NCBI RefSeq assembly: GCF_009496155.1
Contig: NZ_WIJP01000003.1
Location: 62,001-126,000, forward strand
Direction: 5' to 3'
Length of the DNA: 64,000 nucleotides
DNA from: Streptococcus mitis
Lineage (GTDB): Bacteria; Bacillota; Bacilli; Lactobacillales; Streptococcaceae
Shown here: positions 62,837 through 64,000 of the stretch, piece after piece
Layout of the letters: the number at the start of each line of letters is the position of its first letter
Position numbering within the stretch: the stretch's first letter is position 1
Notes under the pieces: generated by a model
What the model was told of the DNA's origin: nothing
The model's input: only the letters and a program-made list of their open reading frames with translations
Databases searched by the model: none
Translations under genes and position numbers: made by a program

Positions 62837-64000
62837 CTAAGTTATTTTATTGAACATATATCGTACTTTATCTATCCGACTATTTGGACGACGGGGCTGG
62901 CAAACAGGTTCACCGGTAGTAACATGGTACCCTTTTAACTCTGTTAAACAAACACTACGTCCATTTGTAAAGAAAGTTAAATCACTACGATATTCTTGAA
63001 TACACCGAGCAGGGATTTCTCCACTAAGAATGACCTCATTATTTTTCAATTGAGTGTCTACGATGTTCGCACAATATTTAGGAGCATCGTTGTATGCTCG
63101 TGAAAGATATTCCTGTGGCGCATAAATTTTAAAACTAAGATATGGCTCTAACAATTCTGTTCCAGCTTTTTTTAAGACTTGTTCCAATACAATAGGAGCA
63201 AGCATCCGAAAATCTGCTGGGGTACTAACAGGGCTATAGTATAAGCCATACTTAAAACAGATTTTACAGTCCGTCACATTCCAACCATATAATCCTTGTT
63301 CGCAACCATAGCGTATCCCTTCCATAACTGCATTTTGAAATGATTGATTTAAGTATCCAAGAGAAACCGAGCTCTCATACTGCATTCCACTTCCCAACGG
63401 AAGCGGTGATACAGATAAACCAATGGAAGCCCAGAAAGGATTTGGCGGCACTTCGATGTGAATGGTATACTCTGCTTTTTTTAACGGTCTTTCCATATAA
63501 ATGACTGTAGGCTCTTTTATTTCTATCTCCACATGATACTTTTCTTGCAGCAGAGCACAAGTCACTTCCATTTGTACTTTCCCTAAGAAAGAAAGTATGA
63601 TTTCATGTGTCGCAGAATCCACATAATATCGCAGAAGCGGGTCACTGTCGGAGATTTCTAAAAGTGCATCAAGCAACATTTCCCTTTGTTGAGGTTTGCT
63701 CGGTTCAACAGTCGTTTGCAGCAGAGGGAGGGGATTTTCAATTCTCTCTCTCTGTGGCAATAGCTTTGTATCTCCAAGAACACTATTTAACTTCAAAAAC
63801 TCATTCTGCAAAATAACAATTTCCCCGGAATAAGCCTTATCGATTTTACATAATTCACCATTTATTGAAGTATACATTTCTGTAATTTTTATTTTTTCCT
63901 TTTCCGATATTCTAACCGAATCTCGCAAATGCAGTACGCCACTATAAAGACGTATATATGCAAGACGCTGTCTTTTTTCCGAATACTCAATTTTGAAAAC
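62837..64000 (-). CDS. tetM: Tetracycline resistance ribosomal protection protein TetM (C-terminal ~60%)
   Basis: About 387 residues of the 639-residue GTPase are visible, including domain IV/V segments [22 protein letters not shown] and [18 protein letters not shown]. TetM displaces tetracycline from the ribosome. The frame stays open to the right edge, where the GTPase domain lies outside the window. It is followed on its strand by orf6. Confidence 0.96.
   Translation of the reverse strand, partial: VFKIEYSEKRQRLAYIRLYSGVLHLRDSVRISEKEKIKITEMYTSINGELCKIDKAYSGEIVILQNEFLKLNSVLGDTKLLPQRERIENPLPLLQTTVEPSKPQQREMLLDALLEISDSDPLLRYYVDSATHEIILSFLGKVQMEVTCALLQEKYHVEIEIKEPTVIYMERPLKKAEYTIHIEVPPNPFWASIGLSVSPLPLGSGMQYESSVSLGYLNQSFQNAVMEGIRYGCEQGLYGWNVTDCKICFKYGLYYSPVSTPADFRMLAPIVLEQVLKKAGTELLEPYLSFKIYAPQEYLSRAYNDAPKYCANIVDTQLKNNEVILSGEIPARCIQEYRSDLTFFTNGRSVCLTELKGYHVTTGEPVCQPRRPNSRIDKVRYMFNKIT

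Larger units (their letters stand above)
54593..64000. mobile_element. ICE of the rplL-integrating (ICESa2603-like) type, left end, interrupted by a Tn916-family element
   Basis: From the att core rightwards come a small gene, RepA, a 5-methylcytosine methyltransferase and small regulators, the gene content I associate with the rplL-side end of ICESa2603-family ICEs. A Tn916-type transposon starts near 58850 and the rest of the ICE lies outside the window. Confidence 0.75.
58850..64000. mobile_element. Tn916-family conjugative transposon, right part, inverted orientation (partial)
   Basis: The terminal sequence AAAGTATAAATTTCTAATTA, then int, xis, orf8, orf7, orf9, orf6 and tetM occur in reverse of the usual map direction, so the transposon reads right to left and continues past the window. 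The exact end is uncertain by several bases, since coupling sequence is not defined here. Confidence 0.9.

Noticed and set aside
1..64000. Search for reverse transcriptase, diversity-generating retroelement, tRNA or CRISPR array
   Set aside because: No such motif or structure was recognised on either strand by reading; a profile search would be needed to exclude weak cases.

Overview
The window is chromosomal DNA of a mitis-group Streptococcus (S. pneumoniae, S. mitis, S. pseudopneumoniae or a close relative). The evidence is a mecA - hom - thrB - msrAB - ABC pair - amidohydrolase - rplJ - rplL order, a BOX intergenic repeat, LicD and choline-binding (Pce-like) sequences that imply a phosphocholine-decorated wall, and a phage lysin with choline-binding repeats. 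The exact species cannot be fixed from the sequence alone.

Layout. (1) 1-13480 is core chromosome. It begins with decayed wall-decoration genes: the 3' end of a LicD gene, a 5'-truncated Pce-like phosphorylcholine esterase with an in-frame stop, and a deleted flippase gene. Intact housekeeping genes follow, ending with the L10 leader, rplJ and rplL. (2) 13489-54482 is a complete-looking 41 kb temperate siphophage, bounded by a 19-bp direct repeat. Its order is integrase, membrane lipoprotein-like gene, ImmA/CI repressor pair (minus strand); Cro, antirepressor, recombination genes (SMC-like ATPase, Sak4-like, DUF669, helicase), methyltransferase, primase-helicase, a candidate origin, RusA and small genes, an ArpU/RinA-type late regulator; then terminase, portal, MuF, scaffold, capsid, connectors, tail, tape measure, baseplate and host-binding proteins, holin and a CHAP choline-binding lysin. 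A small minus-strand operon lies beside the right attachment site. (3) 54593 to about 58850 is the left end of an ICE of the rplL-integrating (ICESa2603-like) type: RepA, cytosine-5 methyltransferase, small regulators and a CPBP protease. (4) About 58850 to 64000 is the right part of a Tn916-family transposon in inverted orientation (int, xis, orf8, orf7, orf9, orf6 and a truncated tetM), so the ICE is composite and carries tetracycline resistance.

How the parts fit together. rplL's last 17 bases (13392-13408) recur at 54593-54609 at the ICE border, so the whole prophage is bracketed by two copies of the ICE attachment core. Most notable are a group I intron with an HNH ORF that splits terL at its Walker B motif, a MuF minor head protein fused to an ADP-ribosyltransferase-like domain and followed by small unknown genes and a terminator, a predicted H-type pseudoknot directly in front of the scaffold ribosome-binding site, a major capsid protein with a carbohydrate-binding-like tail, and a tiny-gene operon at attR driven by a consensus promoter that contains a palindromic operator. 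No tRNA, rRNA, CRISPR array or reverse transcriptase was seen.
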